A stretch of DNA of 64,000 nucleotides, from assembly GCA_003240735.1 (NCBI GenBank), contig QFNE01000001.1, positions 124,001 through 188,000 on the forward strand. Reading direction: 5' to 3'. Positions 28,098 to 36,998 of this stretch are shown here, piece after piece. The translations under genes and the position numbers were made by a program. Under the pieces are notes generated by a model. That model made no database searches and was not told the DNA's origin. It saw nothing but the letters and a program-made list of their open reading frames with translations. The stretch is from Paracoccus denitrificans. Lineage in GTDB: Bacteria > Pseudomonadota > Alphaproteobacteria > Rhodobacterales > Rhodobacteraceae. Position 1 is the first letter of the stretch; every line of letters begins with the position of its first letter.

Positions 28098-28523
28098 AGC
28101 AGCGGCAGCTGCATCCTCGTCCTCGAACAGCCGCAATAAAACCCGGCGTGCGTTAGCGGCGCAGTCGATGTCGTCGGGCTTTGCCAGGATCTGGGCAATC
28201 AGCCCCTCAAGCCGCGCCTTTGTGCGTCCAAGCCGCTCTTGTAGGCGTCCGATTTCCGTCACCTTGTGACGCAGTGTGTCCATGAGCAGGGTATGGTCCC
28301 ATTTTTCCATTTCCTCGGGCATCAGTGCTCGGATCTCATCCAAGCTGAATCCGGCTGCCTGTGCCGTGGCGATCACCTCCAGCACGACAAGCGCTTCCCT
28401 TCGATAGACCCGGTAGCCGTTAAGGCGACGGTCCACCGTCTTCAGCAGGCCAACCTTTTCGTAGAACCGGATGCGAGACCTCGTGAGCCCGCTCCTCGTG
28501 GACAGTTCGCCAATATTCATCAT
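28089..28523 (-). CDS. MerR-family transcriptional regulator
   Basis: This 144-residue protein has an N-terminal winged helix (MNIGELSTRSGLTRSRIRFYE, NGYRVYRREAL) and a long dimerisation helix (LRHKVTEIGRLQERLGRTKARLEGL). It ends in an acidic/Ala tail. One Cys (IDCAANAR) near residue 120 could serve a thiol or metal role, but the paired cysteines of CueR/ZntR are absent. It diverges from the old-yellow-enzyme gene across a promoter with the long spacing that MerR proteins need. A redox or electrophile signal is more likely than a metal. Confidence 0.88.
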   Translation of the reverse strand: MMNIGELSTRSGLTRSRIRFYEKVGLLKTVDRRLNGYRVYRREALVVLEVIATAQAAGFSLDEIRALMPEEMEKWDHTLLMDTLRHKVTEIGRLQERLGRTKARLEGLIAQILAKPDDIDCAANARRVLLRLFEDEDAAAAALK

Positions 28524-28541
28524 CGCCTCGAAAGAAAGTCC

Positions 28542-28571
28542 TTGACTTTAAACTTAACTTAAGGGTTATCG
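28542..28571 (+). promoter_or_regulatory. MerR-type promoter and operator
   Basis: TTGACT (28542-28547) and TTATCG (28566-28571) are separated by 18 bases, with the imperfect dyad CTTTAA...TTAAGG inside the spacer. This is the arrangement used by MerR proteins, which twist an over-long spacer. It directs transcription toward the OYE-ADC-ALDH genes and lies just before the merR-like start on the other strand. Confidence 0.6.
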
Positions 28572-28603
28572 ACTTGCCAAGTATCATTTTCCGAGCCTTG
28601 GCT

Positions 28604-29836
28604 ATGTCCCTCTTCTCTCCCCTCACACTCCCCAATGATGCCGTAATCTCCAACCGTATCGCCAAGGCGGCGATGGAGGAGAACATGGCCGACGCCGACC
28701 ACGCCCCGTCGGACGAGCTGATCCGCCTCTATCGAGCCTGGGGCAAAGGCGGCGCGGGGCTGATCATCACCGGCAACGTTATGGTCGATGCCCGTGCGAT
28801 GACCGGACCGGCAGGCGTCGTGCTGGAGAACGATACCCACCTCGACCGCTTCCGAACCTGGGCTGCGGCATCGCGTGCTGGCGGGGCGCAGGTCTGGATG
28901 CAGATCAACCACCCCGGACGCCAGATGCCGGCCTCGATGCAGCAGGAAACAGTCGCGCCATCGGCAATCGCGCTCGATCTCGGCAAGCAGTCTGGCATAT
29001 TCCCCAAGCCGCGCGCGATGACGGCAGACGAAATCGCCGACATAGTTCGCCGCTTTGCCACCACGTCGGCCCTCGCCGAACGCGCAGGCTTCACCGGGGT
29101 CGAGGTCCATGCCGCTCACGGCTATCTGCTCAGCCAGTTCCTGTCGCCGCTGGCAAACCACCGCACCGATCAGTGGGGCGGCAGTCTGGAAAACCGCGCC
29201 CGCCTTCTGCTCGACATCGTCCGCGCGGTGCGTGCTGCGGTGTCGCCAGGTTTCGCGGTGTCTGTGAAGCTCAACTCAGCCGATTTTCAGCGCGGCTGCT
29301 TTTCGCCCGAGGATGCCCGTGCGGTCGTCACGATGCTGGCTCCGTTGGGCGTCGACTTGGTCGAATTGTCCGGTGGAAGCTACGAGGCGCCGGCGATGAT
29401 GGGTTCATCGCGCGATGAGCGCACCCTTGCACGCGAAGCCTATTTCCTCGACTTCGCCCGGGAGATCGTCGCCGTCGCAACGATGCCCCTGATGGTGACG
29501 GGTGGTATCCGCAGGCTGGCCGTGGCCGAGCAGGTGATCGACAGTGGCGTCGCCATGGTCGGGATCGCAACCGCGATCGCCATCAGGCCTGACCTGCCGG
29601 ACCTCTGGCGGCAGGGGACTCAGATTGCACCGGCGCTGAAACCCATCACCTGGAAAAACAAACCCCTCGCCTCGACGGCCCATATGTCGGCGGTCCGCTA
29701 CCAGCTGGCCCGTCTCAGCCGAGGGCGCCGGACAAAGCCGAATGTCTCGCCGCTTTGGGCGCTCGTGGTGGCGCAGTTAGAGGCAAAGCGGCGGGCAAAG
29801 CAGTACCGAAACTGGATTAGCACCCGGGTCGCTTAA
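28604..29836 (+). CDS. Old yellow enzyme family NADH:flavin oxidoreductase
   Basis: This 410-residue protein is an FMN TIM barrel of the OYE/2,4-dienoyl-CoA reductase family. It shows QVWMQINHPGRQ, GVEVHAAHGYLLSQFLSP, NHRTDQWGGSLENRARLL and LMVTGGIRR, all in the expected order, with the HxAH active-site pair. No Fe-S or C-terminal NAD domain is present, so it is the single-domain form that reduces activated C=C bonds. ATG 28604 is favoured over a TTG at 28574 because it begins MSLFSPLTLPN and lies at a proper distance from the MerR-type promoter. It heads a three-gene run. Confidence 0.9.
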   Translation: MSLFSPLTLPNDAVISNRIAKAAMEENMADADHAPSDELIRLYRAWGKGGAGLIITGNVMVDARAMTGPAGVVLENDTHLDRFRTWAAASRAGGAQVWMQINHPGRQMPASMQQETVAPSAIALDLGKQSGIFPKPRAMTADEIADIVRRFATTSALAERAGFTGVEVHAAHGYLLSQFLSPLANHRTDQWGGSLENRARLLLDIVRAVRAAVSPGFAVSVKLNSADFQRGCFSPEDARAVVTMLAPLGVDLVELSGGSYEAPAMMGSSRDERTLAREAYFLDFAREIVAVATMPLMVTGGIRRLAVAEQVIDSGVAMVGIATAIAIRPDLPDLWRQGTQIAPALKPITWKNKPLASTAHMSAVRYQLARLSRGRRTKPNVSPLWALVVAQLEAKRRAKQYRNWISTRVA

Positions 29837-29872
29837 ACAGATCATCCCAAACACGGTGAGGAGGACAGAACG

Positions 29873-30781
29873 ATGACCGAAGAGACCGTCCAAGTCGAAT
29901 TCGCGGGTCAGACGGTAGATGTTCCGAAAGGCGGGTACTATGACCGCTTCCGCTCGAACCCCGATATGGACGAGGTCGCCCGTGACCCTGCGGCTGGCAA
30001 CATCGACTGGTTCCGGCGCATCCCCAAGCAGCAGGTGGAATCGCGGGTCGGCAAGGTCTGGACACCGAATTTTTACTATCGCAGCTACAGCGTGCAGTTG
30101 CTGATGGCCGCCCCGATCAAGCGTCTCCGCTCGATGCTGCCCGCCCCGCTTGAGCCGCTTCGCGCCATTCCCGGCACAGGCCTCGTGGCCCTGACTTTCT
30201 TTTCCTATCCGGTTTGTGACAACGACCCTTATAATGAGGTGTCCGTCGCCGTCATCATCCCCCAGCCGGGGTCGCTTCTCCCGCACACGGCCGAGCTGCT
30301 GCGGCAGGCGCGGCGGCGCAGCTTTTACGCCCACGTGCTGGCGCTGCCCGTGACCACTGAAATCGCTCGGGTCCGTGGAGTTTTCGGCTATCAGCTGCCG
30401 AAGTGGAAAACCGGGATCGAGGTCGACCTGAACGGCGGCGTGCGGTGCGAGATTACAACCACAACGGGATCCCCCGATCTAACGCTGACAGCGCCGCTGC
30501 CCAAGTTCACCGACGTGCCGTCCCAGTCGCGGATGGGCACGAACACCAGCATCCAGCAGATCGACGGTAAGTGGAACACGACCACGTTCCGCTCGAATAC
30601 CCTGTCCTACGCCCAGACCGCGTTCCCCCGGAACGTGACGCTGACCCGGCATGGCGGGCCGATGACCGACCTGCTCGACGGGCTTGGGGCATCGCGGATG
30701 CTGCGGCTCGACATTGCGCGCAACGCGCAGCTTTTACTGAACATGCCCGTGCCGCTGAGTGCGCGGGGCTTTGCATCGTGA
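29873..30781 (+). CDS. Acetoacetate decarboxylase-like protein
   Basis: This 302-residue protein resembles the acetoacetate decarboxylase superfamily: ALTFFSYPVCDNDPYNEVSVAVII, then VRGVFGYQLPKWKTGIEVDL and a C-terminal beta-rich region. The Lys residues in PKWK are near the position of the Schiff-base Lys of ADC, but I cannot say which, if any, is catalytic. Some family members are hydratases or aldolases. It lies 36 bases after the OYE gene and its TGA overlaps the GTG of the aldehyde dehydrogenase gene, so the three are co-translated. A keto-acid or enone substrate is a reasonable guess. Confidence 0.7.
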   Translation: MTEETVQVEFAGQTVDVPKGGYYDRFRSNPDMDEVARDPAAGNIDWFRRIPKQQVESRVGKVWTPNFYYRSYSVQLLMAAPIKRLRSMLPAPLEPLRAIPGTGLVALTFFSYPVCDNDPYNEVSVAVIIPQPGSLLPHTAELLRQARRRSFYAHVLALPVTTEIARVRGVFGYQLPKWKTGIEVDLNGGVRCEITTTTGSPDLTLTAPLPKFTDVPSQSRMGTNTSIQQIDGKWNTTTFRSNTLSYAQTAFPRNVTLTRHGGPMTDLLDGLGASRMLRLDIARNAQLLLNMPVPLSARGFAS

Positions 30782-32228
30782 CGATTACCGAGACACCAGG
30801 TGTCGACGCCGGTCCCGGCGTCGGCATGGCCGCGATACTGGCACGGCAGCGATCAGCTCACCTCAAGACCGGGTCGCCCGAACCCGGTGCGCGGAAGGCG
30901 GCTTTGACGCGACTTCGCAAGGCGATCCTCTGCAATCGCAAGGCTCTGAACCGGGCTATCAGCGCCGACTTCGGCCACAGGTCGCATTACGAAACAGAGA
31001 TCATGGAAACGGTCGTCACGATTCAGGCGATCGACTACCTTCTGCGCAAAACGGCCAAATTCATGCGGCGAGAACGCCGGCGCGTGGCTGTGCCCTATCA
31101 GTCCGGCCGCGCCTATATAGAATATCAACCCAAGGGCGTTGTGGGGATCATGGCGCCGTGGAACTATCCATTTTCGCTGACCATGATTCCCCTCGCCACA
31201 GCGCTCGCTGCAGGCAATCGCGCCATGATCAAGCCATCGGAACTGACACCCCGCACAAGCGAACTTATCCAGGCGATTCTGGCAGAGGCTTTCTCGGCAG
31301 AGGAGGTGTCCGTTGTCCTTGGGGGCCCGGAAGCCGGGGCCTCCTTCAGCGCGCTTCCGTTCGACCATCTTCTTTTCACCGGCAGCACCAAGGTCGGCCG
31401 GTTGGTGATGAAGGCGGCAAGCGACAACCTCGTCCCCGTCACGCTTGAACTTGGTCGCAAGAGTCCGGCATTCATCGGACGTGGTGGAGTAACGACCGAG
31501 GCTGTCAAAAGCATCGTCTTCGGCAAGTTGTCGAACGCCGGCCAGACCTGCATCGCGCCGGATTACCTGATGGTACACGAATCCGATCTGGACAGATTCA
31601 TAACCTTTTATGACGCGGCGGTCGGTCGGGCCTATTCGGGCGGTCCTACGGGCAAGGACTACAGTTCCGTCGTCAGCGACGGCCATTTCGACCGCCTTCG
31701 GGGTCTGTTAGACGATGCACACGCCCGGGCGCGGTCGTCCGCACAGTCGGCCGGAATGCCGAGGCGGCAGCGGACCGCCCGAGAACCATTACGCCCACCC
31801 TCGTCATCGGCGCGCCTGACGACAGCGCTATCATGACCGATGAGATTTTCGGCCCGCTTCTTCCGGTCAGGACGTATTCCGACTTTGCGGAAGCAATCGC
31901 CTTCGTGAGCGCGCGACCCCGCCCGCTGGCGCTATATTACTTCGGGCCGGAGGGCCCGGACCGCGCCGCGCTGCTCTCCCAGACGACATCGGGCAATGTC
32001 GGCATCAACAACACCCTTCTGCACATCGCGCAGGACGATCTGCCGTTCGGAGGGATCGGGGCAAGCGGCATGGGGCATTACCACGGCATCGAAGGCTTCC
32101 GGTCAATGAGCCACGCCAAGGGTGTCTATGTCCCGGGCCGGTGGAACTTCACTAACCTGCTTCGCGCGCCCTTTGGCCGGTTAACCGATACGGCGGTGCG
32201 GTCCGTCCTTGGCAGATCGTCGAACTGA
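30778..32228 (+). pseudogene. Coniferyl-aldehyde-dehydrogenase-like ALDH, one-base deletion
   Basis: Two consecutive frames form one aldehyde dehydrogenase. The first (GTG 30778, in a GTGA overlap with the previous gene) has the NAD fold, GIMAPWNYPFSLTMIPLA, catalytic Glu in LELGRKSP and catalytic Cys in SNAGQTCIAPDY. The second carries MTDEIFGPLLPVRTY and DDLPFGGIGASGMGHYHG. The break is near 31725-31732, where CCCGGGCG would need one more G to give HARGAVVRTVGRNAE. The 1451 bases plus one make 484 codons. It is closest to the coniferyl aldehyde dehydrogenase subfamily. The G-to-R change in LELGGKSP is unusual. Confidence 0.85.
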
Positions 32229-32249
32229 CATCTGCCAAGCCGCTTCCGG

Positions 32250-33242
32250 CTAGATCGCCGTTTCGTTCATAAGAACGATTTTGCCGATATGCGTGCCGCT
32301 GTCGATCAAGGAGTGGGCAGCAGCGGCATCGCTTAACGAAAAGGTGCGGTAGACCTCGGGCTTGACCAGCCCCTTAGCGATCAGCGGCCAGACGTTCCGT
32401 TCAAGCTCAGCAAGGATGGCTTGCTTGTCGTCATAACCCTGCGCACGCAGTGTCGAGCCGGCGTGAGTCAGGCGCTTTGCCAGCATGGGCCACAAATCCA
32501 GCTCTTTGGCCGGTCCCCTCAACACACTGACCTGCATGATGCGCCCGTTCATCGCAGCGGCAGCGTAATTACGCGCGACATAGTCGCCGCCGATGATGTC
32601 GGGGATCAGGTCTACCCCTGCCCCGCCGGTCGAGTCCCGCGCGGCCGCGACGTAGTCATCTTCCAAATAATTCACCGCCACATCCGCCCCAAGCCGAATG
32701 CTCGCCTCCTGCTGCGCCGCCGAGCTGACCGTGGTGATGATCCTGCCCGCCCCAAGCTGGCGAGCCAGCATCGTGGCCGTCGTGCCGATACCAGACGCGC
32801 CGCCATGGATCAGGACGTTGTCGCCTGCAGCGAAGCGCCCTCGCTCGAACATGTTGAGCCAGACGGTCATGAACGTCTCGGGCAGCGCTGCCGTCTCCGG
32901 CACGCTAAGGCCCTCGGGTAGCGCGAACGTCACCTGCTCACTCGCGACCGCATATTCTGCGTACCCGCCACCCGTCAGGAGCGCCCCGACCGTATCCCCG
33001 ACCGCGAAACGGGTGACTGATGTTCCGGTTGCTACCACACGGCCGGCGACCTCCAGCCCGGGAATATCCGAGGCTCCGGGCGGAGGATCATACAGCCCTT
33101 TGCGCTGCAGCACGTCTGGGCCGTTGATGCCCGTCGCTTCTACATGAATCAGGACCTAGTTTTCGGCGGGTTTCGGCACATCCCTAGTCGTGGTGTGAAG
33201 GACTTCGGGACCGCCTGGGCGCGCAATTTCAACAGCAACCAT
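32250..33242 (-). pseudogene. Zinc-independent quinone oxidoreductase with in-frame amber codon
   Basis: From ATG 33242 the frame reads MVAVEIARPGGPEVL, then meets TAG at codon 29 (33156-33158), then continues VLIHVEATGINGPDVLQRKG into a complete NAD(P)H:quinone oxidoreductase (LIHGGASGIGTTA nucleotide motif, PGLEVAGRVVATG, KIVLMNETAI end). The family normally has Glu or Asp at the amber position, so a single GAG-to-TAG change is likely. Total length is 331 codons. Internal initiation at 33113 (MLQRKGLYDP) would give a protein without the N-terminal strands, probably not functional. It is transcribed convergently with the ALDH gene. Confidence 0.85.
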
Positions 33243-33504
33243 GGTGCGAGGGATCAAAACTCTGCTCCAGCGATATGAACAACGCCAACCGGATAGGGCT
33301 AAACCTCTGTTTAAGGTCAGGGTCTTTAGTTGGCTGAGTTCCGGTAATCGATCGGAAGGCGACGCTAGTAAGGAGTTCGCTGTTGACCCTGAACAACGGT
33401 TTAACCTTATCGTCGCGAGCTGCCGACCGAAGGCCTGTCTGTTTCGGCGATATCCCGCGTCGGCATGCTCGCCACTACAGCCGAGATGATCTCAAGGAGT
33501 TGAT

Positions 33505-34341
33505 ATGCCGTTCATAACCACCAGTGATGGAACTGAGATTTACTACAAGGATTGGGGCCCGAAGGACGCTCAGCCGATCCATTTTCACCATGGATGGCCT
33601 CTCAGTGCAGATGACTGGGATGCGCAGACGCTGTTCTTTCTGAACAAAGGTTTTCGGGTCGTTGCGCATGATCGTCGCGGCCACGGCCGGTCAGCTCAGG
33701 TCAGCGGCGGCCATGATATGGACCATTATGCTTCGGATGCCACTGCGGTGGTTGAGTCGCTCGACCTCCGGAATACGGTTCATGTCGGCCATTCCACCGG
33801 TGGCGGGCAAGTGGCGCGCTATGTCGCCCAGCACGGGCAGCCGCAGGGTCGCGTCGCAAGGGCAGTCCTGATCGCCTCCGTCCCCCCGCTGATGGTCAAG
33901 ACCGAGGCCAACCCCGACGGCGTTCCGATCGAGACATTTGACGATTTCCGCAGGCAGCTCGCCGCAGATCGCGCACAGTTCTACACAGACGTACCGTCCG
34001 GTCCGTTCTATGGGTTCAACCGGATGCTGACCAAGTCATCCGACGCGACGATCCGCAACTGGTGGCGTCAAGGGATGATGGGCGGGGCAAACGCCCACTA
34101 CGAAGGCATCAAAGCGTTTTCGGAAACCGATCAGACAGCCGATCTTCGGGCGATCACCGTGCCGACACTTATTCTGCAGGGCGACGACGATCAGGTGGTG
34201 CCCTACAAGAACGCGGCGCTGAAGCAACACGAGCTGATCAAGGGCAGCGAGCTCAAAATCTATCCAGGTGCCCCGCACGGTATGCACACAACACATGCCG
34301 ATGAGGTCAACGCTGATATCCTAGCGTTTATCCGAAGCTGA
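33505..34341 (+). CDS. Alpha/beta hydrolase, non-heme chloroperoxidase/esterase type
   Basis: This 278-residue protein has the full triad: nucleophile GHSTGGG (Ser 97), Asp in LQGDDDQVVPY and His in GAPHGMHTTH. HHGWPLSADDWDAQ and DRRGHGRS are typical of cofactor-free haloperoxidases and arylesterases. Natural function in this group is usually ester or lactone hydrolysis, with perhydrolysis as a side reaction. CAAGGAG precedes the ATG by six bases. It is a single-gene unit at the end of the accessory oxidative block; the 262 bases upstream hold no gene. Confidence 0.9.
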   Translation: MPFITTSDGTEIYYKDWGPKDAQPIHFHHGWPLSADDWDAQTLFFLNKGFRVVAHDRRGHGRSAQVSGGHDMDHYASDATAVVESLDLRNTVHVGHSTGGGQVARYVAQHGQPQGRVARAVLIASVPPLMVKTEANPDGVPIETFDDFRRQLAADRAQFYTDVPSGPFYGFNRMLTKSSDATIRNWWRQGMMGGANAHYEGIKAFSETDQTADLRAITVPTLILQGDDDQVVPYKNAALKQHELIKGSELKIYPGAPHGMHTTHADEVNADILAFIRS

Positions 34342-34352
34342 TAAAGCTTCGA

Positions 34353-34379
34353 GCTGCGGGGACGCGCTAACCCCGCAGC
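34353..34379 (+). terminator. Hairpin after the alpha/beta hydrolase gene
   Basis: A 9-bp perfect G+C-rich stem (34353-34361 with 34371-34379) has a 9-base loop, 11 bases after the stop codon; no strong T-run follows. The rest of the 300-base gap (34342-34642) shows no gene. Confidence 0.5.
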
Positions 34380-34642
34380 GTTACGCCCCCTGTGGAAGCT
34401 TCTAGCGCAAAAGTTCGGAATTTCGCTTAGCCGCCCTACACAGTCTAATCAGCTTTATAGGGCGCTTACGTCTCCAATGCGGAACCATTTCTGTCCTATC
34501 AGTTCGGACACGGGCTGATATGGACGCAGCGTTACTCTAGCTAGGTTGTCATCTCACCACAAACGACCGTTAAGGGCGCATTAACCATTCCTTAAATTGC
34601 CATGATTAGCATAGTGGGGTTACTTGCGGTGCGGGACTCGGA

Positions 34643-36193
34643 ATGTCGGTCGATCTGCTTATGGTTGTCACAACTCTCGCTTCCGCGCTGCTTGCGGCGG
34701 CACTGGCCATTCTGATCATCAAGTATCCCGACTGGCGGTCCGGGCGCGGCCCTAGGGCTGAGCACATAATTGAGCCGGTGGTTTTTCTGTTTGCTGGCAA
34801 GCGCTTGCGGGACGCGACGCCGCCCGCACGTCGCATTCTGGCGACTCTGCCGGGTGACAGCGACTGGACCCGGCTGTCAGGCTACCTTGCCCTGCGCTTT
34901 CCAGGGGTCGCCGACGCGATGTCGGCAGCAACCCAGCACGGTCATGCCGAGATCCTGCAACGGGGCAGTGACGGTGGGTTGCGTGTGGTGATCGACGATA
35001 TGGGCCGTGGGGTGGTGCGATTCACCCTAGATGATCTGGCAGGTGAAAACGTCGGCGTCGTCGTTGATGCCCGGTCGATGACGACGATGGAGGAAGAGAT
35101 TTCCTCGCTGCGCGACGCCGTCGACAGCATGCCGATCCTGATGTGGCGGGAGAACGCCTCGCACGAGATCACCTGGGTCAATGCCGCCTACCTGAAAGAA
35201 GTCGAGGCGCGGTCCGACGATGCCATCCTGTGGCCCATGCCCCGGCTGATCGCCCTGCCGGCAGATGCTGCGGCGGGCGTCGCGCATCGTCTGTCGCTGA
35301 AAGCGGGCGACACGGAACACTGGCTTGAATGCCACATCCATCAGACTGCAGCAGATCGGCTGATCTGCGCATTGCCAGCCGATACGACGGTGCGCGCTGA
35401 GAAAAGTCTGAAGGCCTTCGTGCAGACGCTGTCCAAAACCTTTGCCGATCTGCCCATCGGGCTGGCGATCTTTGACCGGGAGCGTCGGCTGCATTTGTTC
35501 AACCCGGCCCTGATCAACCTGACCGGCCTGTCGGCGGAGTTTCTGGCCCTTCGTCCGTCGCTTTACGCTTTTCTCGACCGGCTGAGAGAGGCGCGGATGG
35601 TGCCAGAGCCGAAGGACTATCCCACGTGGCGTAAGAAGATGACCACGCTCGAAGCGGCCGCAGCACGGGGGCACCATGTCGAGACGTGGATCTTGCCCAG
35701 TGGTCAGACCTATCGCGTGACAGGGCGTCCCCACCCCGATGGGGCGGTCGCTTTCGTCTTCGAAGATATCACGTCAGAGGCCGCACTGACCCGGCGGTTC
35801 AAGGCAGAGCTGTCCCTTGGCGCAGAGCTTTTGAACACGCTGGACGAAGCGATGGTCGTTTTTGACGGGCAAGGTCGTCGACTGACGTCGAATGCGCCCT
35901 ATGCGGCGATGTGGGGACCAGACCTGCGCGGCCCGGTCACGGACCACCTGCGCCAGTGGGAAGCATCGGCAGATCAGTCAAGCGCAATCCCGCTGCGCGA
36001 TGCGCTGGCAGAACGACCGCTAATCAAAGCGGTTCGCGGAACAATCACAGGGCCGGACGGCCACCCGGTCCAATGGACGACCCGGCTGCTTTCGGGTGGT
36101 CGGTTCTGCGTGTCGTTCAGCGCTGTGGCCCCTGTCCACAACGCGGCCGTGGCGGGTTCGAGGACCCCAGATCAGATCGCCTTCGCAGGTTGA
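34643..36193 (+). CDS. Membrane-anchored PAS-domain protein without a kinase domain
   Basis: This 516-residue protein starts with one membrane segment (LLMVVTTLASALLAAALAILII). At least three PAS-like modules follow: about 115-190 (SLRDAVDSMPILMWRENASHEITWVNAAYL), about 255-375 (LSKTFADLPIGLAIFDRERRLHLFNPALINLTGL) and about 390-460 (LLNTLDEAMVVFDGQGRRLTSNAPY). No H-box, HATPase, GGDEF or EAL sequence is present, so it ends where a DivL/CckA-like kinase would begin. It probably senses a ligand or cell state and works through a partner. It is monocistronic as far as can be seen. Confidence 0.75.
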   Translation: MSVDLLMVVTTLASALLAAALAILIIKYPDWRSGRGPRAEHIIEPVVFLFAGKRLRDATPPARRILATLPGDSDWTRLSGYLALRFPGVADAMSAATQHGHAEILQRGSDGGLRVVIDDMGRGVVRFTLDDLAGENVGVVVDARSMTTMEEEISSLRDAVDSMPILMWRENASHEITWVNAAYLKEVEARSDDAILWPMPRLIALPADAAAGVAHRLSLKAGDTEHWLECHIHQTAADRLICALPADTTVRAEKSLKAFVQTLSKTFADLPIGLAIFDRERRLHLFNPALINLTGLSAEFLALRPSLYAFLDRLREARMVPEPKDYPTWRKKMTTLEAAAARGHHVETWILPSGQTYRVTGRPHPDGAVAFVFEDITSEAALTRRFKAELSLGAELLNTLDEAMVVFDGQGRRLTSNAPYAAMWGPDLRGPVTDHLRQWEASADQSSAIPLRDALAERPLIKAVRGTITGPDGHPVQWTTRLLSGGRFCVSFSAVAPVHNAAVAGSRTPDQIAFAG

Positions 36194-36263
36194 CCGGGGA
36201 AGATCGGGGCCACACTGCGGGTGTCACGTCCGCCGCACAATACGCAGTCAAAGAACTACTCGC

Positions 36264-36917
36264 TCAGCCGTAATCACGTGCACCGAAAATTGCGCTGCCG
36301 ACCCGGACATGCGTCGCGCCTTCCGCGATGGCTGTTTCGAAATCGGCGCTCATGCCCATGGACAGGTCGCGCAGACCATTCGCCTCTGCCATAGTTCTAA
36401 GAAGACGGAAATGTGGACGGGGGTCCTGATCCTCGGGTGGAATACACATCAGGCCAGAAATTGACAGGCCAGCCGCTGTGCAGTCCCGTAGGAAGTCGTC
36501 TGCGTCATCCGGCAGCACCCCGGCCTTCTGGGGCTCCGATCCGGTGTTAACCTGCACCATCAGCATCGGCTGTCGACCAGTCTGATCGGCCAACTTGGCC
36601 AGTCGGGTCACCAATGACATGCGGTCGACCGTATGGACGGCATCGAATAGGTCAAATGCGGCCTTCGCCTTGTTGGATTGCAGCGGACCGATCATGTGCA
36701 ACCGAACATCTGGCCATTCTTCGCGCCATGCCGGCCATTTGCCTTGCGCCTCTTGCAGGTAGTTTTCACCGAAGACGCGCTGACCCTGTGCAAGGACGTC
36801 TGTCACCCGCGCAGCAGGTTGCACCTTACTGACCGCGATCAGTGTCACGCTTCCCGGCGCGCGCCCGGCGATGGCCTCGGCGCGGCGAATGCGCGCTTGG
36901 ATGTCATGCAATCCCAT
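36264..36917 (-). CDS. YggS/PLPBP family pyridoxal-phosphate homeostasis protein
   Basis: This 217-residue protein is a TIM barrel with PLP-binding Lys about 31 (LIAVSKVQP), FGENYLQEAQGKW, LHMIGPLQSNK, MVQVNTGSEPQKAG, GLMCIPP and a C-terminal MGMSADFETAIAEGATHVRVGSAIFG. This is the complete PLPBP pattern. The protein binds PLP without known enzymatic turnover and maintains B6 and amino-acid balance. ATG 36917 (MGLHDIQ) was chosen; upstream codons lie in the porin terminator. It is downstream of the porin gene on the same strand but separated by that terminator. Confidence 0.93.
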   Translation of the reverse strand: MGLHDIQARIRRAEAIAGRAPGSVTLIAVSKVQPAARVTDVLAQGQRVFGENYLQEAQGKWPAWREEWPDVRLHMIGPLQSNKAKAAFDLFDAVHTVDRMSLVTRLAKLADQTGRQPMLMVQVNTGSEPQKAGVLPDDADDFLRDCTAAGLSISGLMCIPPEDQDPRPHFRLLRTMAEANGLRDLSMGMSADFETAIAEGATHVRVGSAIFGARDYG

Positions 36918-36940
36918 GACCCGTTTCTGTCGCAGCTGGC

Positions 36941-36972
36941 TTGAAAAGAAAGGAGCGGGCACAAGGCCCGCT
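36941..36972 (-). terminator. Rho-independent terminator of the porin gene
   Basis: A 7-bp G+C-rich stem (36954-36960 with 36966-36972) with a 5-base loop is followed on the minus strand by CCTTTCTTTT. It lies 27 bases past the porin stop. Confidence 0.8.
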
Positions 36973-36998
36973 CTTTCCGATGTCCCAGTCCGCAAGGA

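Noticed and set aside
33385..33420. Possible second MerR-type promoter before the alpha/beta hydrolase gene (TTGACC then AACCTT)
   Set aside because: The spacer has no convincing dyad and the -10 is poor.
34557..34570. Third copy of the AAACGACCGTT motif shared by the two hairpins
   Set aside because: Only about 11 bases match and no stem follows.
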